A stretch of DNA of 49,280 nt, taken from assembly GCF_002453355.1 (NCBI RefSeq), contig NZ_DKGQ01000044.1:1-49280 (forward strand). Direction: 5' to 3'. Both the position numbers and the translations under genes were made by a program. The notes under the pieces are model-generated. The model saw only the letters and a list, made by a program, of their open reading frames with translations. It was not told where the DNA came from and did not search any database. The DNA is from Psychrobacter sp. UBA6766. Lineage in GTDB: Bacteria; Pseudomonadota; Gammaproteobacteria; Pseudomonadales; Moraxellaceae. Shown here one piece after another: positions 1 through 7,548 of the stretch (within the stretch, counting starts at the first letter, position 1; each line of letters opens with the position of its first letter).

Positions 1-102
1 GCTACTTTTGCAAGAGGTCTATTATACAAGGTCAAACGCATTCATCCCACTACCTTAGAGGGAGAGGATTTCTGCGGTAAAATGTTAAATAAATTGAAAT
101 AA
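1..102 (+). CDS. C-terminal end of an unidentified protein (partial)
   Basis: Frame 1 is open from the first base of the window to a TAA at 100-102 and gives 33 residues, starting ATFARGLLYK and ending GKMLNKLK. The start lies outside the window. The stretch is basic and carries no motif that I recognise, so no function is proposed. It is followed after about 60 bases by a strong hairpin terminator and converges on lolA, which supports a real gene end here rather than chance. Confidence 0.5.
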   Translation, partial: ATFARGLLYKVKRIHPTTLEGEDFCGKMLNKLK

Positions 103-162
103 AAGTAACTTAATATAAAACCCGAATATTATTTTCGTTATCATAAAAATCTTATCATCATT

Positions 163-197
163 AAAAAGGACAAACCTAATAGGCTTGTCCTTTTTTT
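163..197. terminator. Bidirectional rho-independent terminator
   Basis: AAAAAGGACAA (163-173) pairs perfectly with TTGTCCTTTTT (185-195), with an extra CC/GG pair near the loop. A T-run continues to 197 on the plus strand and an A-run precedes the stem, so it can end both the upstream plus-strand gene and lolA on the minus strand. Confidence 0.85.
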
Positions 198-219
198 GAA
201 ACTGTCTTAACAGTATTGA

Positions 220-921
220 TTATTGATTGATAATATCAACACCCTTTGGCGGAGTAAATTTAAACTGGCTGCTATTAATACTTGGGTTCATTTTAATACC
301 GCTAAACTTAATCGTCGTGGTTTGTCCTAACGTATCATTTAGTACCATCATAACAGGCTTACCGCCACTAAAGCTTATCGATAAGCTCTTAAAGCTTGCG
401 CTATCTGACTTTGGATATAGCACGTAGTAGTTTTTATTAGCGTACGGCTGGGTTATTTTAAAATTCTTATCAATCTGGCTTGGATCGCCTGATAAGAGTA
501 ACGCTGGCGTATTACCTACTTGGCTATCAACATTTTGCTTGGTTGCTTGCTCAAGATCTTTGTCATAAACCCACATTGAGCTACCATTCGCCACAATCAG
601 CTGCTCTGACGGTGATTTGGTTTCCCAGCGGAAGTTGTTTGGACGCTGGACGCTCATCGTTCCGCTAAAAGTACCGCTATTAGCGCCTTTAGTGGTTTGG
701 CTAAAATTCGCCGTCATGCTTTTGGTATTGCTTAATAATGTGTTTAAACGTTTAGCGGCAGTTAAATTATCCGCGGGTGCCGCTGTAGCTGATTGGGTCA
801 ACGCTATCATAGGAGCAGCAACCCCAAGTGAGGTCATCAATATCCCAGTTAAAGCGCCGCCCATCACTTTCTGTTTTAAAGTCGTTTTTTTCGTTAGTGT
901 CTTTTTCGCTAATACAGTCAT
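220..921 (-). CDS. lolA: Outer-membrane lipoprotein carrier protein LolA
   Basis: This is the periplasmic chaperone that takes lipoproteins released by LolCDE and hands them to LolB at the outer membrane. The 233-residue product has a long basic N-terminus followed by a hydrophobic signal peptide ending near SATA-A (about residue 48). The LolA beta-barrel follows: the FSQTT strand, the RPNNFRWE strand, SMWVYDKDLEQ, the LLLSGDP segment and a C-terminal LNDTLGQTT strand are typical of the family. A GAGAGG ribosome site lies about 7 bases before the ATG. It is the last gene before the terminator at 163-197. The signal peptide region is longer than in E. coli LolA, so an internal start cannot be ruled out. 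Confidence 0.93.
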   Translation of the reverse strand: MTVLAKKTLTKKTTLKQKVMGGALTGILMTSLGVAAPMIALTQSATAAPADNLTAAKRLNTLLSNTKSMTANFSQTTKGANSGTFSGTMSVQRPNNFRWETKSPSEQLIVANGSSMWVYDKDLEQATKQNVDSQVGNTPALLLSGDPSQIDKNFKITQPYANKNYYVLYPKSDSASFKSLSISFSGGKPVMMVLNDTLGQTTTIKFSGIKMNPSINSSQFKFTPPKGVDIINQ

Positions 922-1167
922 TGTAAGTCCTCTCTCAAATGCAAAATAGCCTAAAAATAATACGTTTTAATTAAAATTTTTGTTTTCAACAAATGCTTAT
1001 CTTACGTCATTGAGTTGACGTGATTAAACAATGCAGACAGTGTGCCAGTTTTTTTATTACGCGCCTAGTCGTGATTTGCAATCTTTACTACCGACGCCAT
1101 ACACGCTTGTAACCGACAGCGTTACACGGCATATATAGTCAAAATATCCTAAAAACGCTACGGTATT

Positions 1168-1233
1168 GCTGATATCAATTTTTTGTAGCCTCTGTCTGCG
1201 CAGGCACAGCAAGCAAGAAAAATTGATATCAGC
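1168..1233. repeat. Palindromic interspersed repeat, copy 1
   Basis: Arms of 16 bases, GCTGATATCAATTTTT (1168-1183) and AAAAATTGATATCAGC (1218-1233), are perfect reverse complements. They enclose a core TGTAGCCTCTG (1184-1194), a small palindrome CTGCGCAG (1196-1203) and CACAGCAAGCAAG (1205-1217). The same core with different but still complementary arms recurs at 21032-21107. I do not recognise a named family. Confidence 0.8.
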
Positions 1234-1311
1234 AGTGCGTGATGTATCGATATTAATTGTCAATCACAATAACGCTGTTTATTCGTTACTTTTCGTATAA
1301 ATGAGCGACAT

Positions 1312-1351
1312 AAAAAAGCCCTTACTACCAAAGGGTAATAAGGGCTTTTTT
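1312..1351 (-). terminator. Rho-independent terminator of rplU-rpmA
   Basis: The left arm 1312-1329 (AAAAAAGCCCTTACTACC) and the right arm 1334-1351 pair with one mismatch around a 4-base loop. The A-run on the plus strand becomes the U-tract for minus-strand transcripts leaving rpmA. Confidence 0.88.
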
Positions 1352-1398
1352 AGTCATCAGATTATTGTAGTGAATAACTAAATAACTTAGATAGGCAA

Positions 1399-1656
1399 TT
1401 ATGCGCTTTCAACCATAACGTAACGACGGTTGAGTTTACCTTTAGTCGCAAACTTTACCACACCATCATTTAGTGCAAATAAAGTATGGTCACGACCCAT
1501 GCCAACGCCTTCGCCTGCGTGGAATTCAGTTCCGCGTTGACGAACGATGATGTTACCAGCTGTGATAGCTTGGCCACCAAAGATTTTTACGCCGAGCATT
1601 TTTGGGTTTGAATCACGACCGTTACGAGTCGAACCGGCTGCTTTTTTATGTGCCAT
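1399..1656 (-). CDS. rpmA: 50S ribosomal protein L27
   Basis: This is the large-subunit protein whose N-terminus reaches the peptidyl-transferase centre. The 85-residue product begins MAHKKAAGSTRNGRDS and contains the family hallmark GVKIFGGQAITAGNIIVRQRG and the FHAGEGVGMGRDHTLFAL segment, so it is full length. There is no N-terminal cleavage extension of the Firmicutes type. An AAGGAG ribosome site precedes the ATG by 7 bases. It lies 92 bases downstream of rplU on the same strand and shares its promoter, the usual rplU-rpmA operon. A short TTTAGC/GCTAAA hairpin sits between the two genes. Confidence 0.98.
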   Translation of the reverse strand: MAHKKAAGSTRNGRDSNPKMLGVKIFGGQAITAGNIIVRQRGTEFHAGEGVGMGRDHTLFALNDGVVKFATKGKLNRRYVMVESA

Positions 1657-1748
1657 GAGAAAATCTCCTTGTTAATGTGACTTATCGCTGATGCGACAAC
1701 TCTTAAGCATTTAGTGCGCTAGTTTAGCAATAATCGCTAAATGGGTAA

Positions 1749-2060
1749 TTAGGCATTAATGGCTTTGATTTTTAACAAGGTGTACCATTGGCGGTGACCT
1801 TGCTCTTTGTGATAATGTTTACGACGGTTGTGCTTGATGATACGGATTTTTTCGCCGCGACCATGCTCAACCACTTCAACTTCTACGCTAGCGCCTTCAA
1901 CGACAGGCTGACCGATTTTGACAGTTTCACCGTCAACAACCATCAACACATCTTCAAATTTGATTGTTTCGCCTTTTTCTGCTTTTAGTAATTCAACTTT
2001 TAAAAGCTCATCGACGACCACACGGTGCTGTTTACCACCAGTTTTGATTACTGCGTACAT
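1749..2060 (-). CDS. rplU: 50S ribosomal protein L21
   Basis: L21 binds 23S rRNA in the large subunit. The 103 residues start MYAVIKTGGKQHRV and contain the C-terminal basic signature KIRIIKHNRRKHYHKEQGHRQWYT in shortened form; both are diagnostic. A GGAG ribosome site lies 7 bases upstream of the ATG. The gene has its own sigma70 promoter (2148-2176) and an untranslated leader of roughly 80 bases. The order ispB / rplU-rpmA is classic in gammaproteobacteria. Here ispB is still divergent, but two extra minus-strand genes separate them. Confidence 0.98.
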   Translation of the reverse strand: MYAVIKTGGKQHRVVVDELLKVELLKAEKGETIKFEDVLMVVDGETVKIGQPVVEGASVEVEVVEHGRGEKIRIIKHNRRKHYHKEQGHRQWYTLLKIKAINA

Positions 2061-2147
2061 TGCCTGACTCCGTTTAACCCGTGTGCCGTGGCTGATATCA
2101 TACCAGCGCTTTTGCGACGAACACGACAGGGAAAAATTAAAGGCGTT

Positions 2148-2176
2148 ATTTTAAGTTTTTTTAGCCAAAAAAGCAA
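2148..2176 (-). promoter_or_regulatory. Sigma70 promoter of rplU-rpmA
   Basis: Read on the minus strand, TTGCTT (2176-2171) and TAAAAT (2153-2148) are separated by exactly 17 bases. The position, about 90 bases before the rplU start, fits a ribosomal-protein promoter. Confidence 0.7.
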
Positions 2177-2260
2177 GTCATCTCTGTGATTCGTTTGGCT
2201 ATTTTTCTACTTACCCTATTTTTTTAACCAACCGTCATAACGATTTAAGCCAATAAGACT

Positions 2261-3316
2261 TTAGGCAAACAGTATGGTCAAACCACGATTCACTTTTTCA
2301 AGAATCGAACTATAAATCGTTTTATATTCGCCTGTTACCGTATCAACTTCATCTTCAACGATTGCGGGCGAATGCGGCACTAACTCAGCGTTATCGTTTA
2401 TTCTTGCCGATAAGTAAGTTTCGATAAACCCATGATTTAGCGTATCATTTTGACGCTGTGCTTTGGACTCCCAAAAGCCGCTTAATGGCTCACCATTGGC
2501 AAATTGAGCATTAAAGTTCGATGACATTGGCTTACCGCCCTGAACAAATCCGTGAGCAAAGTAGACTGCATTATCATTAGGAATGGTAATATAGTCTCCA
2601 GATGGGGTTGTCCCTGCGACGTTTGCGACACCGACCACATGTAAGTTGTTGGCTAAACTCGAACCAACAGTAGCGTCTTGGTATAAATTAGCATAGATTC
2701 CTTGAGCCAGATAATTACCTTGAGAATGCGTGACCAAAATGACTTTTTCGCCATTCAGTATAGCGCCTCTTATCTCTTCTCCCAACTGCTCGTATTCGCT
2801 TATAGAACGTTTTCCTGCTTTGCTAATAAAGTTGAATACACTAAATTTCTTGGCTTTATAGGTTTGATTGGCTTTGAATATCTCTTCATTAAAAATGGCG
2901 CGGCGAAGAGTTTCATAGTCTTGAGCATCATAGCTGGCATTTAGGCTCTCTGCATCTAAACGGGCTTTAGTTGCGATAAGCGCAGTATCTTGGATAGAGG
3001 CCTGAGCATCTAACTCATACACGTCGCCTAAAAGAGGACTGCTTGGGTTATATAAGGTACGTAAGCTGACTTGCTGGTTATTGACCAAGCCTGCAAATTT
3101 CGGACTCTCTCTTAAGCGGTTAAACAAAGCAATGGTGGAAGTTTGCGCCTGTACTTCTGAATTATTAATACCGTTCATATAATAAACGGTTACTGGTTTT
3201 GAGGAGTCTTGAACTGTAGTAGCGTTAGCGTGTCCTATTACCGATACGGTTAAAGCTAAAGCAGCGACAATTAAAGTTTGACAGTTTTTACGGGTATGAT
3301 CTTGAGCATAAAACAT
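2261..3316 (-). CDS. Putative secreted alpha/beta-hydrolase-like protein
   Basis: This 351-residue protein has an N-terminal signal peptide (basic KNCQ, then a hydrophobic segment, probable cleavage near GHANA at about residue 32). It carries one clear enzymatic motif, VILVTHSQGNYLA, a nucleophile-elbow G/T-H-S-Q-G with the candidate serine at residue 198. That elbow is typical of lipases and esterases; the substrate is unknown. I chose the ATG at 3316 because AAAAAAGGA lies 7-8 bases upstream, whereas the longer frame would begin with TTG at 3361 without a ribosome site. The remaining catalytic Asp and His cannot be placed with confidence; the HGF near residues 258-260 and the HGF near 301-303 are candidates. 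It ends about 85 bases upstream of the rplU promoter, with no clear terminator. Confidence 0.75.
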   Translation of the reverse strand: MFYAQDHTRKNCQTLIVAALALTVSVIGHANATTVQDSSKPVTVYYMNGINNSEVQAQTSTIALFNRLRESPKFAGLVNNQQVSLRTLYNPSSPLLGDVYELDAQASIQDTALIATKARLDAESLNASYDAQDYETLRRAIFNEEIFKANQTYKAKKFSVFNFISKAGKRSISEYEQLGEEIRGAILNGEKVILVTHSQGNYLAQGIYANLYQDATVGSSLANNLHVVGVANVAGTTPSGDYITIPNDNAVYFAHGFVQGGKPMSSNFNAQFANGEPLSGFWESKAQRQNDTLNHGFIETYLSARINDNAELVPHSPAIVEDEVDTVTGEYKTIYSSILEKVNRGLTILFA

Positions 3317-3501
3317 AGAAAAATCCTTTTTTAAAGTATATGCTGAAATAACACTTAACAACCTCTCTCAGAATAATGCTATTTACGCTCCTTATCATCC
3401 TATTTTAAAATTTGCTCTATTTAAAATGACACTGTTTCAAAAAGTCATTTAAACACTTATTTTAGAATACCAGTCTGCATGAACATTTTTTAATATTCCA
3501 T

Positions 3502-4128
3502 CTAATCCATATTAGAGCAAGGACTAATCGCATTGCCTTGATTGTCTATTTGAATTTCTATACTAACCGCTGGCTGGTAACCTTTTAAGCCGTTTTTAAT
3601 CTTATTTTTGCGCGTATCGGTATCAAAAGTGAGTGACTGGATTAAGTTTTGGTCAGCTTGCGTAAGCGGCAATACACTGCAGTCGTAACGTTTTATCATC
3701 GCAACCGCATCTTGGTTAGGTTGGTCAAGATAATCCTGCAAAATAGAGGCACCTCTTAACGCTGCTTTTAATTCTGTTTCATTCGAAAACTTAGCGTGCA
3801 AAATACGCCTGATTTCAGGTCGTAGTCCATCTTGATCATTATTTATCGAGCCTAACTGAGCTATAGGATTATTGTTTGTAGGTAACCCGTTATCCATATC
3901 GGCTTCGGTTGCGATCTTACTCGACTGCGTATCGTTCGATTCAGTTCGGTTGTTCATAGAATCAGCATCGCCTTTAGACAAGCTGATGGTTTGGTCGCTA
4001 TTTTTTGTAGACGTAATGCTGGAGCTGCTTACGCCTTCATTTGCGGTACACCCATAGCTTATTGCGCCGATGAAGAGTGTTAATAATAAAGCAGTCCAAG
4101 TAATTAACCTTAGCTTTACTTTACTCAT
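3502..4128 (-). CDS. Hypothetical lipoprotein
   Basis: The 208-residue protein has a short basic start (MSKVKLRL), a hydrophobic segment and a lipobox-like SYGC around residue 27, so it is probably a lipoprotein. The mature part begins with a long Ser/Thr/Asn/Asp-rich linker (about residues 30-95) and ends in a compact region with two cysteines (YDCSVLPL and SPCSNMD). There, the SIEIQIDNQGN segment resembles a beta hairpin of a small periplasmic domain. An AAGGGA ribosome site precedes the ATG. I recognise no family. It is on the same strand as the downstream hydrolase, with a gap of about 185 bases. Confidence 0.65.
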   Translation of the reverse strand: MSKVKLRLITWTALLLTLFIGAISYGCTANEGVSSSSITSTKNSDQTISLSKGDADSMNNRTESNDTQSSKIATEADMDNGLPTNNNPIAQLGSINNDQDGLRPEIRRILHAKFSNETELKAALRGASILQDYLDQPNQDAVAMIKRYDCSVLPLTQADQNLIQSLTFDTDTRKNKIKNGLKGYQPAVSIEIQIDNQGNAISPCSNMD

Positions 4129-4467
4129 GAGCTTCCCTTCTATTCAACAGCTTTAATTAGTATCTTTGTGTCAAACCTATAAGCATTATTAAATACTTAT
4201 TTAATTCAAAAGCTTAACACTTTAAAATTTTAAAATAAATAACTATTACAAACTCCCTTACAGTGACCAAAATATATATACTCTATTCAGGTTGGAATCA
4301 GATTAGTGATTAGATTATCAAAAGATTGGCTCGGCCAAATTGACAGTAGAACTTCAATGAGAAGGTCGACATCATCGCTGTATAAATATTAACATTCACG
4401 CCTAAATATGATAGCTATGCTATTATAAGCAATCTTAAAACCCACCCTATTAATACGACTATTTACT
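4129..4467. other. Divergent intergenic region before ispB
   Basis: This AT-rich 339-base gap lies between a minus-strand lipoprotein gene and ispB. It must hold promoters for both, but I find no convincing -35/-10 pair. A TTGACA at 4340-4345 has no matching -10 at 16-18 bases. Confidence 0.5.
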
Positions 4468-5475
4468 ATGACTAGCACTTCTCTAGCCTCTTCGGCGCTT
4501 AACTATAGCGATATTCAAAGTATTGTTGCAGATGATTTTGACATCATGGACAAGCAAGTATTTGGTAGCTTGAATTCAAAAGTCCAGCTAGTGATGAGCG
4601 TCTCGCAACACGTGATTAACGCAGGCGGCAAACGTATGCGTCCGTTGATTACCTTATTGTGTGCGCGCATGTTTAATGATGAGCCGTCACAGCAAGCCAT
4701 GCATTTAGCGGCAATTACTGAGATGCTACATACTGCCACCTTAGTTCATGACGATGTGATTGATGAATCAGGACAGCGCCGTGGTAAGCCAACGGCCAAT
4801 GCTACTTGGGACAATGCTACCGCCGTATTGGTTGGGGATTATCTGATTGCCCGCGCCTTTAACTTGTTGGTTGGTTTCCAAAGCTTACCGTTATTGCAAG
4901 TATTCTCTGATGGGACCTGTGATATTGCAGAAGGTGAAGTATTGCAGCTACAACATCAGCACAACCCTGAAGCTACGGAACAAGACTACTTAAATATCAT
5001 CGACGGCAAAACGTCGCGCTTATTTATGATGGCAACCCAAGGCGCTGCTATTTTGCAAAATAAAACGGAGCATTTGCAAGCATTGGCTGATTTTGGTCAG
5101 CATTTCGGTAACGCCTTCCAAATCGTCGATGACGTGCTCGATTATAGCGGCGATAGCGAGATGATGGGCAAAAACCTTGGTGATGATTTGGCTGAAGGAA
5201 AACCAACGCTGCCAACCATCAAGGCGCTTGAGTTGTTAAAAGACAGCGATAAAGCGGGCTATAAGCAATTACGTATTGCCGTGCAAACGGGCAAAACTCC
5301 AAACGCTGAGCAGCTTATCAACTTAGTGCGTGGCTCAGGCTCGCTTGAATACTGTAAGCAGCGCGCTTTGGAAGAAACCAAACTTGCCCAGCAAGCGCTT
5401 AGCAGTTTGCCTGACAACCGTTATCGCCAAGGGCTTTACCAATTGACGGAACTTGCCAGCGCGCGCTTATTATAA
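4468..5475 (+). CDS. ispB: Octaprenyl diphosphate synthase (trans-polyprenyl synthase)
   Basis: The enzyme extends farnesyl diphosphate with isopentenyl diphosphate to make the ubiquinone side chain. The 335-residue product has GGKRMRPL (residues 53-60), the first aspartate-rich motif HDDVID (94-99) with the RRGKPT loop after it, and the second motif IVDDVLDYSGD near residue 220. These are the substrate and magnesium sites of the family. The length is typical. No strong Shine-Dalgarno is visible before the ATG. It is transcribed away from rplU-rpmA, the common gammaproteobacterial arrangement. The exact chain length (C40 or longer) cannot be read from the sequence. Confidence 0.93.
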   Translation: MTSTSLASSALNYSDIQSIVADDFDIMDKQVFGSLNSKVQLVMSVSQHVINAGGKRMRPLITLLCARMFNDEPSQQAMHLAAITEMLHTATLVHDDVIDESGQRRGKPTANATWDNATAVLVGDYLIARAFNLLVGFQSLPLLQVFSDGTCDIAEGEVLQLQHQHNPEATEQDYLNIIDGKTSRLFMMATQGAAILQNKTEHLQALADFGQHFGNAFQIVDDVLDYSGDSEMMGKNLGDDLAEGKPTLPTIKALELLKDSDKAGYKQLRIAVQTGKTPNAEQLINLVRGSGSLEYCKQRALEETKLAQQALSSLPDNRYRQGLYQLTELASARLL

Positions 5476-5586
5476 AGATGGTGAAATTAAACAACTCTTA
5501 TTCCTAAAACATTTAACTCTCAGATTTTTGGTAAAAAATGTCTTACTACTGAATTTTAAGTTAGGTCTTACTTGATAGTATTCCAT

Positions 5587-5674
5587 ATATAAGAGACGAT
5601 CATGGCTGTGATAATGCAGCCTCCTCTTCAATAAGAGTAAAACTCCGATCAGTAGTTAGTATTGGCTCTTATAT
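5587..5674. repeat. Inverted repeat enclosing two small hairpins
   Basis: ATATAAGAG (5587-5595) is the exact reverse complement of CTCTTATAT (5666-5674). Between them sit GGCTG...CAGCC and CTCTT-caat-AAGAG hairpins and two GATC words, so the 88 bases could fold into a three-way junction. The short stems make this uncertain. Confidence 0.35.
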
Positions 5675-5927
5675 CTTAGCGTTCACACTTGAGTGTTGCT
5701 AAAATAGGGTTTTTCTGTCCATTCTATTTTTTACTGTATTTTTATAAGGTTTTCTTGCTACTATCTCTTAATCTTTGTTAAAAAAACAAAATTTAACAAT
5801 AATCTATCTCACTATTCATTGCGAATTTTATAATTTACTTTTGTTGTCATGCTTGTAGTATCAGTATTTGTTAAGCATTTATTGAGCTAAAGCACAATTA
5901 TAAAGAATAAAGACGTTTTTTTACTTC

Positions 5928-5959
5928 TTGACTGTGGGGTATACCCTATAGTTTATAAT
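5928..5959 (+). promoter_or_regulatory. MerR-type promoter signature upstream of the RND operon
   Basis: TTGACT (5928-5933) and a perfect TATAAT (5954-5959) are 20 bases apart, too far for ordinary sigma70. The interval contains CTGTGGGGTATACCCTATAG (5932-5951), a 20-base palindrome with two mismatched pairs and a perfect GGGTATACCC centre. An overlong spacer filled by a dyad is the hallmark of MerR-family activated promoters. The site is about 160 bases before the adaptor ATG. Confidence 0.55.
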
Positions 5960-6119
5960 CATCTATTACTTTAAATTTGCTTATCCGGTTGTTACATGAT
6001 TAGTAACTGATAAATTAGCAAAGGTAAAGGCGTATTACTTTTCATATTTATCCTGTTAAGATTTATTCATAAAATTTTTATACTGTAATTATTTGATAAT
6101 TATACTGCCGAGGACATTG

Positions 6120-7514
6120 ATGAAGCACTCTACTCTTGCGCTTGTAATAGCATCTGTACTATCTGGCGCTGTACTGGTCGGCTGTGACAAAAACGAGGAT
6201 GCAGCTGGTGCAGCCGCCCAGCAGCAGATGCCACCTGCCGTTGTCAACGTTCAGACCGTCACTTTAGATACCGTACCGCAAGTTCAAACCTTTGCTGGAC
6301 GTACTGCAGCATACCAAACCGCTGACGTTCGCCCACAGGTGAATGGAATTATTGACGAGGTGTTGTTCCGTGAGGGCAGCAACGTCAAAAAAGGCCAGCC
6401 TTTATATCGTATCAATACCGATAATTATGCGACGTCTATCACCAGTGGGCAGGCAGCTATTCAACAAGCTGAAGCCAATTACCAGACAGCACTGGCAAAT
6501 AATGCTAATGCCAAAGCTGAGCTGGTCAGTCGCCAAGCTTCATTATCACAAGCGCAAAATGACTTAAATCGGTTGCAAGGCTTGATCGAAATTGACGCTA
6601 TCTCAAAGCAGCAATATGACCAAGCTGTCACCCAAGTTCGCACCGCACAAGCGGCAGTCGAAAGTGCTCGTGCTGCTATCGGCCAGACTGAAGCCGGTAT
6701 TGAGAGCGCGAAAGCCGGCATTCAAACCGCGAAGGCAAACTTACAAGCAAGCACATTAGATCTAAACCGTACTATCGTACGGGCGCCTCTCGCAGGTCGT
6801 ACTGATCGCTCTAGCGTGACTGCTGGTACTTTGGTCAGCGCCGGTCAACCTGATCCTCTAGTGACTATCTCGCGCTTAGATCCTATCTATGTCGATATCA
6901 GCCAGTCGTCTTCTGAATTGCTTAAATTACGCCAGCAAATTTCTGCCGGTAAAGCGCAAGCAGGCATGAATTCGGTTGAATTGGTATTAGAAGATGGCTC
7001 AACCTATCCGGTTCGCGGCGAGCTTGCCCTATCAGAAGCAAAAGTTGATGAGTCAACGGGAGCAGTAACTTTGCGTGCAGTCTTCCCTAATAAGAACAAT
7101 ATCTTATTACCTGGTATGTATGTCAGTGCCCGCTTAACCCAAAGCGTTATTACTAATGCCGCACTGGTACCACAAAGCGCAGTGATGCGAACACCAAAAA
7201 GTGAAACGCAAGTTTATATCGTTGATGAGAATAATAAAATTCAAGTACGTCCTGTCACTATTAACGGCACCTATAAAGATCAGTGGGTCGTTACTGACGG
7301 CTTAAAAGCAGGAGATAAAGTAGTGGTTATCGGCGGCTCAAAAGTGAAGCCTGAGCAAGAAGTAGTCGCGAAACCTTTAGAAAACCCAAATGCCGCCCCT
7401 GCTAAGTCAGGTGCTGCTACTGCTCAAACGCCGCAGCAAGCTGCAACAACGATGGATAAGCCAGCCAGTAAAGATACCGCTGCTAAAAAGCCAGCAGAAT
7501 CTACCGCTAACTAA
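6120..7514 (+). CDS. RND efflux periplasmic adaptor lipoprotein (AcrA/MexA/AdeI-like)
   Basis: This is the membrane-fusion subunit that links the inner-membrane RND pump to the outer-membrane channel. The 464-residue product begins MKHSTLALV with a lipobox LVGC (Cys near residue 22). A biotinyl-lipoyl half (GIIDEVLFREGSNVKKGQ), a long alpha-helical hairpin rich in Ala/Gln (about 110-200), the second lipoyl half (RTIVRAPLAGRTDRSSV) and beta-barrel and membrane-proximal domains follow. I chose the ATG at 6120 because GAGGA lies 7 bases upstream and the lipoprotein signal then has normal length; the longer frame starts with TTG. The last 45 residues are an Ala/Pro/Lys-rich tail with no domain. 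It is the first gene of a three-gene operon, 34 bases before the pump. Confidence 0.93.
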   Translation: MKHSTLALVIASVLSGAVLVGCDKNEDAAGAAAQQQMPPAVVNVQTVTLDTVPQVQTFAGRTAAYQTADVRPQVNGIIDEVLFREGSNVKKGQPLYRINTDNYATSITSGQAAIQQAEANYQTALANNANAKAELVSRQASLSQAQNDLNRLQGLIEIDAISKQQYDQAVTQVRTAQAAVESARAAIGQTEAGIESAKAGIQTAKANLQASTLDLNRTIVRAPLAGRTDRSSVTAGTLVSAGQPDPLVTISRLDPIYVDISQSSSELLKLRQQISAGKAQAGMNSVELVLEDGSTYPVRGELALSEAKVDESTGAVTLRAVFPNKNNILLPGMYVSARLTQSVITNAALVPQSAVMRTPKSETQVYIVDENNKIQVRPVTINGTYKDQWVVTDGLKAGDKVVVIGGSKVKPEQEVVAKPLENPNAAPAKSGAATAQTPQQAATTMDKPASKDTAAKKPAESTAN

Positions 7515-7548
7515 TTCCATTCAAAGATAGGAAGACTAGGAATATACT

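Larger units (their letters stand above)
922..1398. other. Intergenic region lolA-rpmA
   Basis: This 477-base gap has no convincing gene. It holds the lolA 5' region, a palindromic interspersed repeat (1168-1233) and the rpmA terminator (1312-1351). An open frame at 1057-1263 on the minus strand overlaps the repeat and has no protein-like composition. Confidence 0.7.
5476..6119. other. Long leader of the RND efflux operon
   Basis: This 644-base non-coding, AT-rich region holds a possible branched RNA or inverted-repeat structure (5587-5674), an AT-rich dyad around 5777-5802, and a promoter with a 20-base palindromic spacer (5928-5959). No regulator gene is present in the gap, unlike many RND loci. 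Confidence 0.65.

Noticed and set aside
617..949. 110-codon plus-strand open frame
   Set aside because: It lies opposite lolA, which is a clear family member.
1057..1263. 68-codon minus-strand open frame
   Set aside because: It runs through the palindromic repeat, has no ribosome site and a cysteine-rich chance-like composition.
4340..4345. TTGACA considered as the ispB promoter
   Set aside because: There is no -10-like hexamer 16-18 bases downstream.
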